Source: Lumbricus rubellus (taxonomy: Eukaryota; Annelida; Clitellata; Crassiclitellata; Lumbricidae). Taken from it: a DNA stretch of 64,000 nucleotides. Where the stretch lies: NCBI GenBank assembly GCA_945859605.1, contig OX243825.1:22620915-22684914 (forward strand). Direction: 5' to 3'. A program made the translations under genes and the position numbers. The notes under the pieces are model-generated. The model had not been told where the DNA came from, ran no database searches, and worked only from the letters and a program-made list of their open reading frames with translations. Below, piece after piece: positions 1-11,037 of the stretch (positions within the stretch are counted from its first letter, which is position 1; every line of letters starts with the position of its first letter).

Positions 1-172
1 CCGGCGTCGTCAAGCACGGCAGGCAATAGAGCCTGCGTGAATGGTCGGAGCAGATCCGCGGTGGTCAGGGATCGAACCGGCGTCGTCAAGCACGGCAGGC
101 AATAGAGCCTGCGTGAATGGTCGGAGCAGATCCGCGGTGGTCAGGAATCGAACCGGCGTCGTCAAGCACGAC
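1..172. repeat. 76-bp tandem repeat, about 2.3 copies
   Basis: The unit beginning CCGGCGTCGTCAAGCACG starts at 1, 77 and 153, so the period is 76 bp. The first two copies are nearly identical (AGGGATCG versus AGGAATCG at the joint). The third diverges after about 20 bp. The array is cut by the window edge, so the true copy number is unknown. No open reading frame is supported here. Confidence 0.9.
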
Positions 173-241
173 GGACCGTCGTCTCTGCCTCTGCAGCACC
201 CGGAGTAGAACCGTCGTCGTAGCAGCTTCGTCCGTCAGCTA

Positions 242-267
242 GGTTGCGGTAGTCGGAAACCGCAACC
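242..267. repeat. short perfect-stem hairpin
   Basis: GGTTGCGG and CCGCAACC form an 8-bp stem around a 10-bp loop inside GC-rich sequence. No function is evident. Confidence 0.5.
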
Positions 268-489
268 CCAGTCCCGTGAAGGAATACCCGAAGAGGCCGA
301 GTTCAAAGCTCGAGGCTCAGGTTCAGGTTTTACTCCCTTCACAATAGTATCACTCAACAAACGTTTTACCGTCCGTCAAGCCAGATCATTTAGCCTGACT
401 ACTACGCGGTTTAGGCGTTCTTCACCAGGCCATTCGTCTGCACTGAGCAAGAGCAGCAAGCTTCCTTATATACACTACCAGCGCAGGCT

Positions 490-850
490 GGGCAGAGGTT
501 AAGCCAGCCGGCTGGGCTAGAGAGGCGGAGCCCGAGCCGGCCGGGCTAGGGGGCGGAGTCTGAGCCGGCTGGGCTAAAGAGGCGGAGCCTGAGCCGGCTG
601 AGCTAAACCGGCCAGGCTAGAGAGGCGGAGCCCGAGCCGGCTGGGCTGGAGAGGCGGAGTCTGAGCCGGCTGGGCTAAAGAGGCGGAGCCTGAGCCGGCT
701 GAGCTAAAGAGGCGGAGCCTGAGCCGGCTGAGCTAAACCGGCTAGGCTAGAGAGGCGGAGCCCGAGCCGGCTGAGCTAAAGAGGCGGAGCCTGAGCCGGC
801 TGAGCTAAACCGGCTAGGCTAGAGAGGCGGAGCCCGAGCCGGCCAGGCCA
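490..850. repeat. GC-rich minisatellite, 29-bp unit
   Basis: About a dozen degenerate copies of a unit containing GAGCCGGCTGAGCTAAAG and AGGCGGAGCCT. Variants carry GGGCTAGAG instead of GAGCTAAAG or an extra ACCGGCTAGGCTAG insert, which gives a higher-order alternation. It is followed by a CAG-rich stretch (about 868-905). Confidence 0.85.
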
Positions 851-867
851 GCAGGCTGAGCCGGCCA

Positions 868-905
868 AGCCAGCAGCAAGCAGCAGCAGCAAGCAGCAGC
901 AGCAA
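868..905. repeat. imperfect (CAG)n
   Basis: Runs of CAG interrupted by CAA directly follow the GC-rich minisatellite. No coding frame is supported. Confidence 0.8.
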
Positions 906-1941
906 ATAATAGCGGCAAATAATGGGGGCAAGCAATAATGAGGGCAAGCCATCCCTCAGTGCAAAAATCTTAACAATAACCTACCACAATATTAAAATTA
1001 TTAAAACAGATGAAAGTGTCCAAACTTAAATATACACCAAATCTACTGATGAAGAATATTAATTTAAGTTTGACCAATAACTATGCATCGTTCATTAAGG
1101 AATATAGCCTAGTTAATGTGGTCAAACCCTGACATTGAAAAGCATAATAATTATTATCTAACCAAATGGACCTACAAGCCCAGATCACAAAATTGGCTGA
1201 TCTTTTTAAATTAAGAAATTATCTTTAACCAATCTTTGATTATGCCGTATTTAAGCTTAATCTTACTGATCGAGCTTCATTGATGAAAAATAAAACTAAG
1301 TCAAGTAATTCTTGGATAGATCAATCTTAGTTAGGGTGTATGAAAATAATAATGCTGCAATAAAAAAGTATAAAGCTGTGTGCTAAGCTAATCACTGAAA
1401 CCCTGAATTTCATGTATAATTATTTTCAGTCAAAACCTATGTTGGCTTCTAGAAATGGTTTTCTTTTTAGTGCTCTGCCCTTAGGCAGGTCCAAGATTCT
1501 AAAGACACCATTCTTGTCTATTCTGTGTTCTTTCATTGTTTTTTTTGTGCCCCTCGTCCACTTTCTCCATCAATCAACCAGTCCATCATCATCTTCTTTG
1601 TTTCATCGAGTACTGCCCCAAAAGCCATTCCTTCACCAGTCTTTCTTGGAAAAATACGGAGGTGGTTTCCAGTTTCCTTCCTCCCTGTGTTTTTAAGAGA
1701 CACCATCTCCCCTTGTCTTGATATCTTCCACCGTTCATCTTTCTTGCCTTTCACCACTGGGCACTTGCATATCCCGGCAAGGTCACAGTCGCCCACCATA
1801 CAATTTGCTTGCACAGGAGGCCCTTGTGTAGGTGGTATGGCGGATTATGGACATAAAAGGTTTTATGAGGGGCTTAATGTGTCATTTTCCCACTTAGAAA
1901 TGATAAAAGTATATTAAAACACATTAAGACTCTCTGAGTTT
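906..1941. other. AT-rich stretch with no supported gene
   Basis: Open frames exist on both strands between 1412 and 1917, overlapping each other. None has recognisable motifs, splice borders or a family match I can defend. The - strand frame 1814-1533 has several cysteines and charged residues and might be an old transposon fragment, but nothing confirms it. Confidence 0.4.
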
Positions 1942-2345
1942 CGGTGTCACTACAACTGGTCTACAGACAACTCATCTATACCCACAACTAGTCTACAGAC
2001 AACTGGTCTACAGACAACCGATCTAGTGCTTGAGAAATGGATGCTGGATGAGTTTTTAACAGGTGAAATGGAGATTGGATTGATGAAAAAACGCAAGAAA
2101 AATGGAATCTAGATGATATTTCTTTTACAGGTTAAATAATAGAAGCTGGGTGAAGGTTTTTTAGATCTGAAGTTGAAGCTGGATGCATGTTGAAACGCAT
2201 GAATGACAATATTTAATCAATCCAGCTTCCATTTAAGCTATAAAAACATTTTCATAAATCCAGGTTCTATTTTATCAATACGAGTTGCCTGTAGACCAGT
2301 TGTCGGTAAATGAGTTGTTGGTAGACCAATTATTGTCGTGGAGCC
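1942..2345. mobile_element. TU-like foldback element, copy 1
   Basis: Both ends are arrays of a degenerate 15-bp unit (type CTACAACTGGTCTAC) in opposite orientation, starting GGTGTCACTAC and ending TTGTCGTGGAGCC. The flanks CTGAGTTT (1934-1941) and CTAAGTTT (2346-2353) match at 7 of 8 bases and look like an 8-bp target duplication. The interior holds copies of a GAAGCTGGATTGATGAAAA-like unit, also inverted in the right half. No transposase is present, so it is non-autonomous. The architecture matches sea urchin TU elements; the name is by analogy. Confidence 0.8.
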
Positions 2346-2448
2346 CTAAGTTTCCTGCACCATGACATTTAAACAGATTGGACATAAAAGCAATATTATT
2401 AAAGATGATGTTGTCTTTACTTGATTGTCACTTCTTTTGTCTATACAG

Positions 2449-2541
2449 TAAGCACCAAACCACTTTCCGGGAAAAGGCGAATCGGAGCTCTCGAGGCTAG
2501 GACAGCTGAAACAGACGAGTATGACAGCGAGGAAGCATCTG
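2449..2541 (+). CDS. duplicated exon, copy A
   Basis: A 93-bp symmetric phase 1-1 exon bordered by TATACAG and GGTAATT. It encodes STKPLSGKRRIG followed by an acidic ETDEYDSEEAS end. The intron sequence before the acceptor is also related to that of copies B and C, so the duplication included flanking intron. Confidence 0.6.
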
Positions 2542-2660
2542 GTAATTATTATTATTATGTTTTTGGCGTTCTTCTTCTTTCTATTCTTGTAAATGATTAT
2601 CATTTTCACACTGAGAATGGCATAGTTTATGGCATTCTGTCATTCTTTTAAATTACTCTA

Positions 2661-2708
<48 letters not shown>

Positions 2709-3840
2709 TGTCACGACAACTCGTCTAACGACAACTCGTCTACCGACAAGTGGTCTCCGGACAATTCGTCTAACGACAACTCGTCTACTGACAACTGATC
2801 CAGCGCTTGAGAAATGGAAGCCGGATGACAGTTTTTAGAGGTGAAGTGGAGCTTGGATTGATGAAAAAACGCAAGAGAAATGGAATCTGGATGATGGTTC
2901 TTTTACAGGTGAAATAAGAGCTGGATTGACGAAAATAACGCGTGATAAATAAAAGCTGGATCATGGATGAAGGTATTTCCAGATCTCAAATAGAAGGTGG
3001 ATTTATAAGAAAATCGCTTAAGTAATGGAAGCTGGATGATGGTATTTTTATATCTGAAATAGAAGCTGGATTGACTAAAATAACAGGCAAGAAATAGAAG
3101 CTGGATGAAGGTGTTTTTAGATTTGAAGTAGAAATGGGTGCAAGTTGAAATACATGAATGAAAATCATCAATCCAGCTTCTATTTAAGCTAAAAACCCAT
3201 TTTCATAAATCCAGCTTCTATTTCATCAATACTATTCGTCTGTAGACCAGTTGTCGTTAGACCAATTGTCCGGAGACGAGTTGTCGTTAGACGAGTTGTC
3301 GGTAGACCAGTTGTCGTGGAACCATTTATATATAGGCCTATATATAGGCCCTATATTGTTCCTTGTTAAAATTTGAAGCAATTAAAGTTGATGACTTGTT
3401 GATTTTGTTTTGTTTATACAGCAAGCACCAAACCACTTTCCGGGAAAAGGCGAATCGGAGCTCTCAAGACTGTGACAGCCGAAACAGATGAGCATTACAA
3501 TGAGGAAGCATCTGGTAATTAGCCTATTTATGTTCTTTGCGTTCTTCTTCTTCTTTCTGTTCTTGTCAATTATCTTCCCACTTATAATTGCATAGTTCAT
3601 GGCATTCTACCATTCTATTAAGTTACTCGATGCTAGAGCCATCGTTCGTTGCTGAAATTTGAAGCAATTAAAGTTGATGATGACTACGTGATTGTTACTT
3701 ATTTTGTTTATACAGTAAGCACGAAAACCATTTCTGGGAAAAGGCGAATAGGAATTCTGAACGCCGGGACAGCTAGAACAGAAGACTATGACCGCGAGAA
3801 AGCATCTGGTAATATTTGCAATGTTTTGGCATTTTTGTAG

Positions 3841-3872
<32 letters not shown>

Positions 3873-6800
3873 CTTCTTCTTCTTCTTCTTCTTCTTCTTC
3901 TTCTTCTTCTTCTTCTTCGCTTTGCCACTTCTCTTCATAATTGATACCTCAGATATTGCCCCTCTTCTTGCCTCCCATGCTAGTGCATATGTATGCAGAC
4001 GATGTTGAAGCCTGCTAGCACTGCCGTGCCTTTAACTCTGTTGCGGCTGTCCGGGCAATGAGCGTCACCATGGAAGCCTTGGGCTCTTGGATGTCGTCCA
4101 CTCGACTCCGACTCAACTGTTTAAAAAACTCAATTCATTTGGCTTTGCACCCGCCAGCAGCTGGCAAAGATAGAATTGACAACCATTATTGATGCCTTTA
4201 CTAATTTTGTCTTCTCACCCAGAGGCCGTGACCTCGGCTTTACTATGGACCAAGAGCTCACCTTTGCTTCGCACATTGACTCACTCAGCTGTGTCTCTTT
4301 TTATCAACTGCGTCAAATACGCACTGTTGTTTGCTTGCTTGCTCCCACTGCTACCCTTGTCCATTATTTTGTTACCACAAGACTTGACTATTGCTGCTCT
4401 TTTTGCTGGCTTACCCATTGCTGTCTGAGTTGCCTAGATCGTGTCCTGACCTCTGCAGCCCGCCTTATTGGCCGCATACCCAAATACAGCAACATGTCCA
4501 CCTGTATGCGTGATGTTCTCCACTGGCTGACACTCAAGCAGTGAATTGAGTATAAGATCTCTACTCTAGTCTGGCGCTGCATGCTAGGCTTTGCTCCTGC
4601 CTACCCCTTTGATCTCTGTAGCCCTACTCTTAGTTCTCGCGATTTCCGCTCCCTTCGTTCGACTGAACAAAGTCTGTTCTCAGTCTATTTTTGCTCGTAG
4701 TTGCACTATGCAGAACAGTGCTTCCTCGTAGGACCCTCAAAATGGAATGGTCTTCCTCTGAGACTCTGACACTCCACTCTATCTCTCTAAAAATGATCCT
4801 CAGGCTTTTCTCTCTCGCCTCAAGACAGTTTTATTTGGCTGCGCTGAGGTTGGGAGCGCCTCTGAGTGGCCCCCTTTAAGAGGCGCTATATAATGCACTT
4901 GATGAATGAATGAACGAATGAATGAATGTTGACCACAGTGTTCTTCGCATTCTTCCTTTTTTTTTTATTCGCCACATGCACAACTTTTAAACAAACCGTT
5001 GTTTCACGTTGCATCTCTGTCTCTTCTGTTGTGTCAGTAGCCAGCAGCATAAGACATATGTCGACAAAAAGCCGAAGGGAACCCAAGAACAACAGCACAG
5101 ATGAGTCCAGCAGCGATGAAGGTTCTGGTAAGTCTTCAAAGGCTAATAAGTCTTTTGCATTGGAGCGCAAGCATCATAATACGTCATGTACAGTGTCATA
5201 AAACATAAGTCACACCAGTGATTGCCCCTTTGTGGTCATGTGGTTTTGTTGTTCCTTATGTCTGGGAGGGCTGGGAAATGAGGCTGCTTCTTTTTTTCTG
5301 TTTGAGTAATCGTCTCCTACTTCCACTTTACTCATTCTCTTCATCACCCTTTCCATATTCCGTTCAGTTTTTGCAGCATCACCTTATTCTTATTCATTCA
5401 TAATTCTTTTGTTCTTGTTCTTGCTCATGGCATTGCTCATCCAATTCTTCTTCTCGCCTTCTGCTTCGCTTTTGTAGTTATAAAATATGGAGATAATATG
5501 GCCATTCACTAAATATACTATAGTACTTGCTGCGTTGAACGCAAGATCACACCTATTCCTAAGACCGACAACCCAAGATCATAATTAAAATTGATTATGG
5601 CTTAATATCTATTACACCTGTGCTGTGCGAAATTTGTGCTAGATCGAATTTACAGGTTCAAAATTTTAACATCCTGTATTCACTAACGCAGCTGACAATA
5701 GTCTGTTTGCTCACAAATTTGCATTCAGGCCTACAGGTTCTACATGTACTTCTGCAGCGATGATAGTTTTGACACATCATTTATTAGAAACGGTTGAACA
5801 TGAAGTTTATGGACGTTTAATTTCAATTGATTTCTCTAAAGCTTTGGACATGGCTACTGAGTTATTGTATTACTATAAGGCCGAGTGCACTGCACCATGT
5901 TCTGTAGAATTATCTCTTAGTGCAAATATACAAATGCCAGTTTTGTATATGGGTCTGGACTTGACCTCTCTATTTGTGCTATTACAATTGCAGGTCTCAA
6001 AGCTCTCCATTTGGGGACAGCCTTTTTAAGTATGCTGATGACTGTTTGGCATTGCATGCATGGGCGGAGTTTGGATTCCGTTCTTGGGAGGGCTAACCCC
6101 GAGTCTAGGACTTCTTAGGAGGGTTAACCCCGAAAAAGAATACCATTTTCATGGTAAAAAGTTGAATCTGTTTAGCCCCCCCCCCTAGCCCCTGATAAAC
6201 TCCGCCCATGATTGCATGCATAATGCATTTCAACTACTAAATAAGAACTTTACTCACACTTAACAATGGTCCTTAAGCTGTAGGCCTAAGTTAGTCAACG
6301 TTTGAATACTTGAGTCCTGAAATCATTACAGCAAGTCTCCCATTTCAGAAATAATGTCACACTTCTAGAAATTGTTGGTATTTAATGGGTCTCCTATATT
6401 GATTCTTGGTTTAACACTCTGAGAAGTAATAGGGTTTTCTTCGAATATTTATAGCAATGGCGCTGTAGAGCAAAGCAAAGCAGTCCCTTTTGCATTGCAT
6501 GTTTTGGTAGCTCAAGGGCTCACTGGAAATCGTCTATACGACGTATACGACGTCTGTCATTGCGAAAGGCATATTCTTTTCCTTCTTTAGTGAGGATATG
6601 CTAATTTGAACAAAGCGTGAGTGGCCTAATTCTGTGATACAAAAATTATAGAGCTTGAATCCTTGCCGTTCAACTCCCTTACTTTCGAAGAGTTGTGCGT
6701 CAAATCCGACGGCGCACTATTTGCTACTGTTTGGCCTAACCCTGGCCATGTTCTCCATGATTTAGGCCTACTTCCTCCTGTTCATAAATCACAACACTCT

Positions 6801-7337
6801 GCGTTCATGTTCAGACAACCTGGACATTACAAGTTCTGACCTTCTCACTATAGGAAACCTTAAGAGTGGTTTCATTACTAGAATGCTCTACAGTTCTTAA
6901 CATTGGTCTTACGTAAGTTTTCAAGTATTATATAGGCCTAATATTATTATGTTTTATAAGTAAGCTTACTTCTGTGTTATATTGCATTATTTGTCGATGT
7001 TCCTTTGTGCGTTTGCAAATGGAGTAATGAAGGCTAGAGGCCTAATTACCTGCTTACCTACTTACTCAATTATGTGATGTTGTAACAGATTCACTTCTTT
7101 TTGTTTACAGCTCGAAGGAAACCGATGCCAAAGAAGAAACGAGCTCAGCGGAGTTGGAGCGAAGAAGAAACTGAAGCCGTTAAGCGGCATCTTCAAAAGA
7201 TGATTCTGCGAAAACAAGTTCCCAAGAAGGCAGTCATCCTTCTCTGCATGGAGGCCGAGAGTTCACTCTCAACAAGAACCTGGCAGAACGTTCGGGATTT
7301 TTGCAGAAATCGCATACTTTGGGCGAAAAATGCCTGA
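2449..7337 (+). CDS. unrecognised gene with triplicated exon and C-terminal Myb/SANT-like domain (5'-partial)
   Basis: I read five exons: 2449-2541, 3422-3514, 3716-3808, 5038-5127 and 7111-7337. Each has an AG acceptor, the first four have a GT donor, and every junction is phase 1, so the frame stays open for about 197 residues to the TGA at 7335-7337. The first three exons encode near-identical 31-residue modules with a basic SGKRRIG core and an acidic tail ending EEAS or EKAS. The fourth encodes a serine/acidic segment (DESSSDEGS). The last is basic (RRKPMPKKKR) and then carries a helical pattern, WSEEETEAVKRHL, with later RTWQNVRDFCRNRI. That resembles a Myb/SANT-like tail seen at the C-terminus of many uncharacterised fish and invertebrate proteins; I recall this from general knowledge and have not searched. 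I infer a nuclear DNA-binding role. The start exon is not found in the window and may lie upstream. LINE, foldback and hAT-like insertions fill the introns. A decaying or alternatively spliced locus is possible. Confidence 0.55.
2663..2706. repeat. (TA)n microsatellite
   Basis: About 21 TA units, directly abutting foldback copy 2, which probably inserted into or next to it. Confidence 0.95.
2707..3323. mobile_element. TU-like foldback element, copy 2
   Basis: The left end begins GGTGTCACGAC and carries about six 15-bp units of type CGACAACTCGTCTAC. The right end is the inverted array ending TTGTCGTGGAACC. Flanks ATATATAT (2699-2706) and ATTTATAT (3324-3331) match at 7 of 8. The interior repeats AAATGGAAGCTGGATGATG-like units, with inverted copies near 3174-3230. 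It lies in the intron between duplicated exons A and B and has no transposase. Confidence 0.85.
3422..3514 (+). CDS. duplicated exon, copy B
   Basis: A 93-bp phase 1-1 exon with acceptor TATACAG and donor GGTAATT. The first 14 codons match copy A almost base for base; the acidic tail diverges (TDEHYNEEAS). The frame is open. Confidence 0.6.
3716..3808 (+). CDS. duplicated exon, copy C
   Basis: A 93-bp phase 1-1 exon with acceptor TTTATACAG and donor GGTAATA. It encodes STKTISGKRRIGILNAG and a tail TEDYDREKAS. It is the most diverged of the three, but has no stop and preserved splice sites. The shared upstream motif TTTGAAGCAATTAAAGTTGA also precedes copy B. Confidence 0.6.
3841..3918. repeat. 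(TTG)n then (TTC)n compound microsatellite
   Basis: About ten TTG units pass directly into about sixteen TTC units, in the intron after exon C. Confidence 0.95.
3965..4930 (+). pseudogene. LINE (CR1/Jockey-type) 3' fragment with reverse transcriptase remnant
   Basis: A broken frame contains the MYADDV catalytic motif of reverse transcriptase near 3990. It then has the thumb-like region GFTMDQELTFASHI and the C-terminal pattern RVLTSAARLIGRIPK..VLHWL at 4430-4540, typical of CR1/Jockey-clade LINEs. Frameshifts and stops show it is dead. It ends in a tail GGGAGCGCCTCTGAGTGG, then a GAGGCGCTATATAATG-like box, then (AATG)n. That tail recurs many times in the window. Confidence 0.85.
5038..5127 (+). 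CDS. exon 4 of the + strand gene (serine/acidic segment)
   Basis: A 90-bp phase 1-1 exon with acceptor GTGTCAG and consensus donor GGTAAGT. It encodes ASSIRHMSTKSRREPK and then NNSTDESSSDEGS. The basic-to-acidic order parallels the 93-bp modules, and STKSRR may be a distant counterpart of STKPLSGKRR. Confidence 0.5.
5640..6050 (+). pseudogene. second LINE reverse transcriptase fragment
   Basis: The translation shows FAFRPTGST at about 5720, then LISIDFSKALD at about 5820 (RT block with the first catalytic Asp), and after a large deletion KYADDCLAL at about 6030. Stops and deletions make it non-functional. A small hAT-like MITE (6059-6210) is inserted right after the YADD codons. Confidence 0.8.
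6059..6210. mobile_element. 152-bp hAT-like MITE with 8-bp TSD
   Basis: Terminal repeats CATGGGCGGAGTTT and AAACTCCGCCCATG. Perfect target duplication ATTGCATG at 6051-6058 and 6211-6218. The ends match the CATGGGCGGAGACCT family found at 18335, 33142 and 47928. Confidence 0.9.
7111..7337 (+). CDS. terminal exon with Myb/SANT-like domain
   Basis: Acceptor TTTGTTTACAG, phase 1, 74 codons then TGA. A basic N-terminus (RRKPMPKKKRAQR) could be a nuclear localisation signal. It is followed by conserved Trp, acidic and hydrophobic spacing (WSEEETEAVKRHLQKMI) and a second half with C, AE, RTW and FCRNRI. No AATAAA signal is obvious just downstream. Confidence 0.6.
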
Positions 7338-8990
7338 CACTTTTTTGGCATCATTTTTTGACTTATTAAATTAGTATGATCGTAATTGGGCTATTATTGT
7401 AATCTCCAAATTTCTTAAACTCCAATCGAAAGCCAGGCGTAGGGTACTGGCTTATTCACGAGATTTTCCTACATTTTAAAAGTAAATAGTGGCCAATGAT
7501 TTTTATATGTGAATCGGCATGAAATTCTTTTTTCACGAAATGCCGAACACTTTTTAGGCATCTTTTTGCAATTATTTTAAGAATTTTAGCAATTTTGGAC
7601 AATGATTTCAATGCGGGTGTGCATGTGTCTGTTTGGTCACGAAAACTGTACACTTTTAAACATAATTGTGTTTTTTTTTAATAAGTAACCATTTTCATAG
7701 ATTTAATTTTTTGAATGTTCGCTCATAGTTTTGGCTGGATGCTTACTCAAAATAGCTTATAGTCGATTTGGACAATGATGCTTAATGCGAATATGCAAGT
7801 TGTTTGCTTAGGCTATTTATGAAATGCCTCAAATTTTATAGGTTTCATGTGGCAATTATTTAAAACAAAACATGTTCGTTCTTAGTTTTGACTGGATGCT
7901 CATAAAAACTTACTTGGACCAATTTGTTAGCATGATTTCTGATTCGAAAGTAGGCCCTACATATGCTTGTTCGGTCATGAAATGCCTAAAAACTTTTCAG
8001 CAATCATTTTGCAATGAGTTACCTAGGCATGTGTTTTCGGTTCGCGGACGTTTCGTCCACGGACGATTCGTCCGCGGACGATTCGTCCAGCGGTGGCTGA
8101 GTAAAAATAGATTGATGAAAAGAATTCTTGTAACGTGAAAGCGGGATTAATGAAAATATGTTTTCCTGAAATGGAAGTGGGATTGATGGAAAAATTTCAT
8201 AGCTTAAAGTTAAGTTTTTGGTTAAAAAATTTAGTTTTTAGCGGAAATTGCTTGAAAAAACGGAGTTTTTGCTTAAATAGAAGCTGGAATGATGAAACAA
8301 ATTTTTTCCTAAATGGAAGTTGGATCTGCGAAGCATATTTCTTGCTCAAATAGAAGTTGGAACTATTATTTGAACGCGTGTTTAAACGGAAGCTGGATTT
8401 ATTCAATTTATTTCTTGTGACGAATCGTCCGTGGACGAATCGTCCTTTGACGAAACGTCCGCATACGGTGTTTTCCTATCTCAAAAACTGAATATGTTCG
8501 TTGTTGGTTTGGAAAGTTTCAGGCGTCAGTTTGCATGTCTTTATTTAATGGTGAAATGAGTGGCACATTTTAGGCTTCATTTTAAAATTAGATAAATAAT
8601 TATATATTTTCCTATACTAAAAACTAAATGGGTCTATGTTTGTTGTCAGCTTTGGCTAAATTGTGGTTAAAAACCAATAAGCAATTTTTAAAATGATTCT
8701 TATACGAATCTGCCTGTGTTTTTTTGGGCCAGGAAATGTCTTGACATTTTTCAGAGATAATTGTGCAATATTTTTCAGAGATAATTGTGTAATTGGATTT
8801 ACTCAGATGAGAATAAATAATAATGTTTTTCATAAATTTGAAACTACTATGTTTTTACTGTGTTTTTGCTGCATGTTTTTACCCACTGATCAGGCCACTA
8901 TTTGTAGAGTAAATTTCATTTGAATCTGCATTGTGTTGCTTATTCACGAAATGCTCTTGAGAGATCATTTTGAAATTGTTTGAAGGCATA
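7326..8990. repeat. diverged tandem array derived from the gene's 3' end
   Basis: A core of type GAAATGCCNNACACTTTTTAGGCATC appears near 7329, 7538, 7820, 7979, 8556, 8733 and 8947. The first copy overlaps the stop codon of the terminal exon. Spacing is about 140-280 bp once the 8039-8467 insertion is removed. The array looks like old amplification of the 3' UTR. Confidence 0.6.
8039..8467. mobile_element. TU-like foldback element, copy 4 (CpG-rich subtype)
   Basis: Both ends are arrays of a 15-bp unit ACGGACGATTCGTCC in inverted orientation, starting GGTTCGCGGACGTTTCGTC. The target duplication GTGTTTTC at 8031-8038 and 8468-8475 is perfect. The interior carries GGAAGTGGGATTGATGGAAAA-like units, as in the other copies. 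The unit is related to that of copy 3 (GGACAATTCGTTCAC), mostly by CG-to-CA or TG changes. Confidence 0.88.
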
Positions 8991-9936
<946 letters not shown>

Positions 9937-10406
9937 GGTGGTGGTAGGAGCAGCAGCAGCAGCAATTGTAGTGGTAGTAGGCCGTAGTCAAAATTCGAGA
10001 ATGCCTTGTTCTTATCAACCACTTTGACTGCCGCCTTGCCTACAAATCTGGAGATAATGGAGGGACTACTTTCTGCTAGCGTAGCTTATCGGTGAATATC
10101 CAGCGCTTCAAAGCTGCAGTTTCTTTTTTGCAGCATCTCTTCCACTTAAGAAACCATTTGTGAAGATAAGCCATTCAAAAACAACGCTTACATGATGCCT
10201 CTGATGCTCAATGATCATGTGCTGTAGCCCGCGTAAAAACTAAAATATAGGCCTAATCATGATTAAGATGTTTTTCATCATCGTCAGCATTATTACATCG
10301 TCACTATCAGCACATGGATAATAATAAGATTAATATTAATTAACATCATTATTCTTGTCTTAAGGTACTTATTCTTATCATTTTTTTAAATTATTTTCTT
10401 TGTATT

Positions 10407-10520
<114 letters not shown>

Positions 10521-11037
10521 ATTATTTTCATCACTATCATTAACATTGTCATCAGCATTTTTAGTCAATCATTCATTTCGAAATTTAGCGCCCATTCCAG
10601 ATTTATTTTCTTGGTATAGAATAGAAGCTCTCGGCTCCATCTTGGCTGATAAGAAAAATTGCTAGATTGCAATTACAATAATGGCTCCATACAATTCATT
10701 CGATCATATAAGATGAGATAAGATTAGATTATGATCATCATCGTCTGGACATAATGATGATGTTGAGATCATTAAATTTATCCAGCGCAACTTCAATGTC
10801 TGCTTTAGTTGATTAGTTGATGGATCATTAAGCATTGCAGCATTGCAGCATGCAGACGAAAATGTCAGTCTGGCTTTCAACGCGATGTGTTTGTTTGCTC
10901 TCCAACCATCCAATGACAAATTACGAATAATTATTATAATCAATCATTCAATTAATCAGAATAATGAGTCGCAGAGAACGATGCCGGAGAATTGGACAGA
11001 GAGCAGAGAGCGAGAAAAAGATGGCGTCGTTTGTCCA

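Noticed and set aside
1525..1917. 130-codon + strand frame and its - strand partner
   Set aside because: Hydrophobic, low-complexity and mutually overlapping; no family pattern I recognise.
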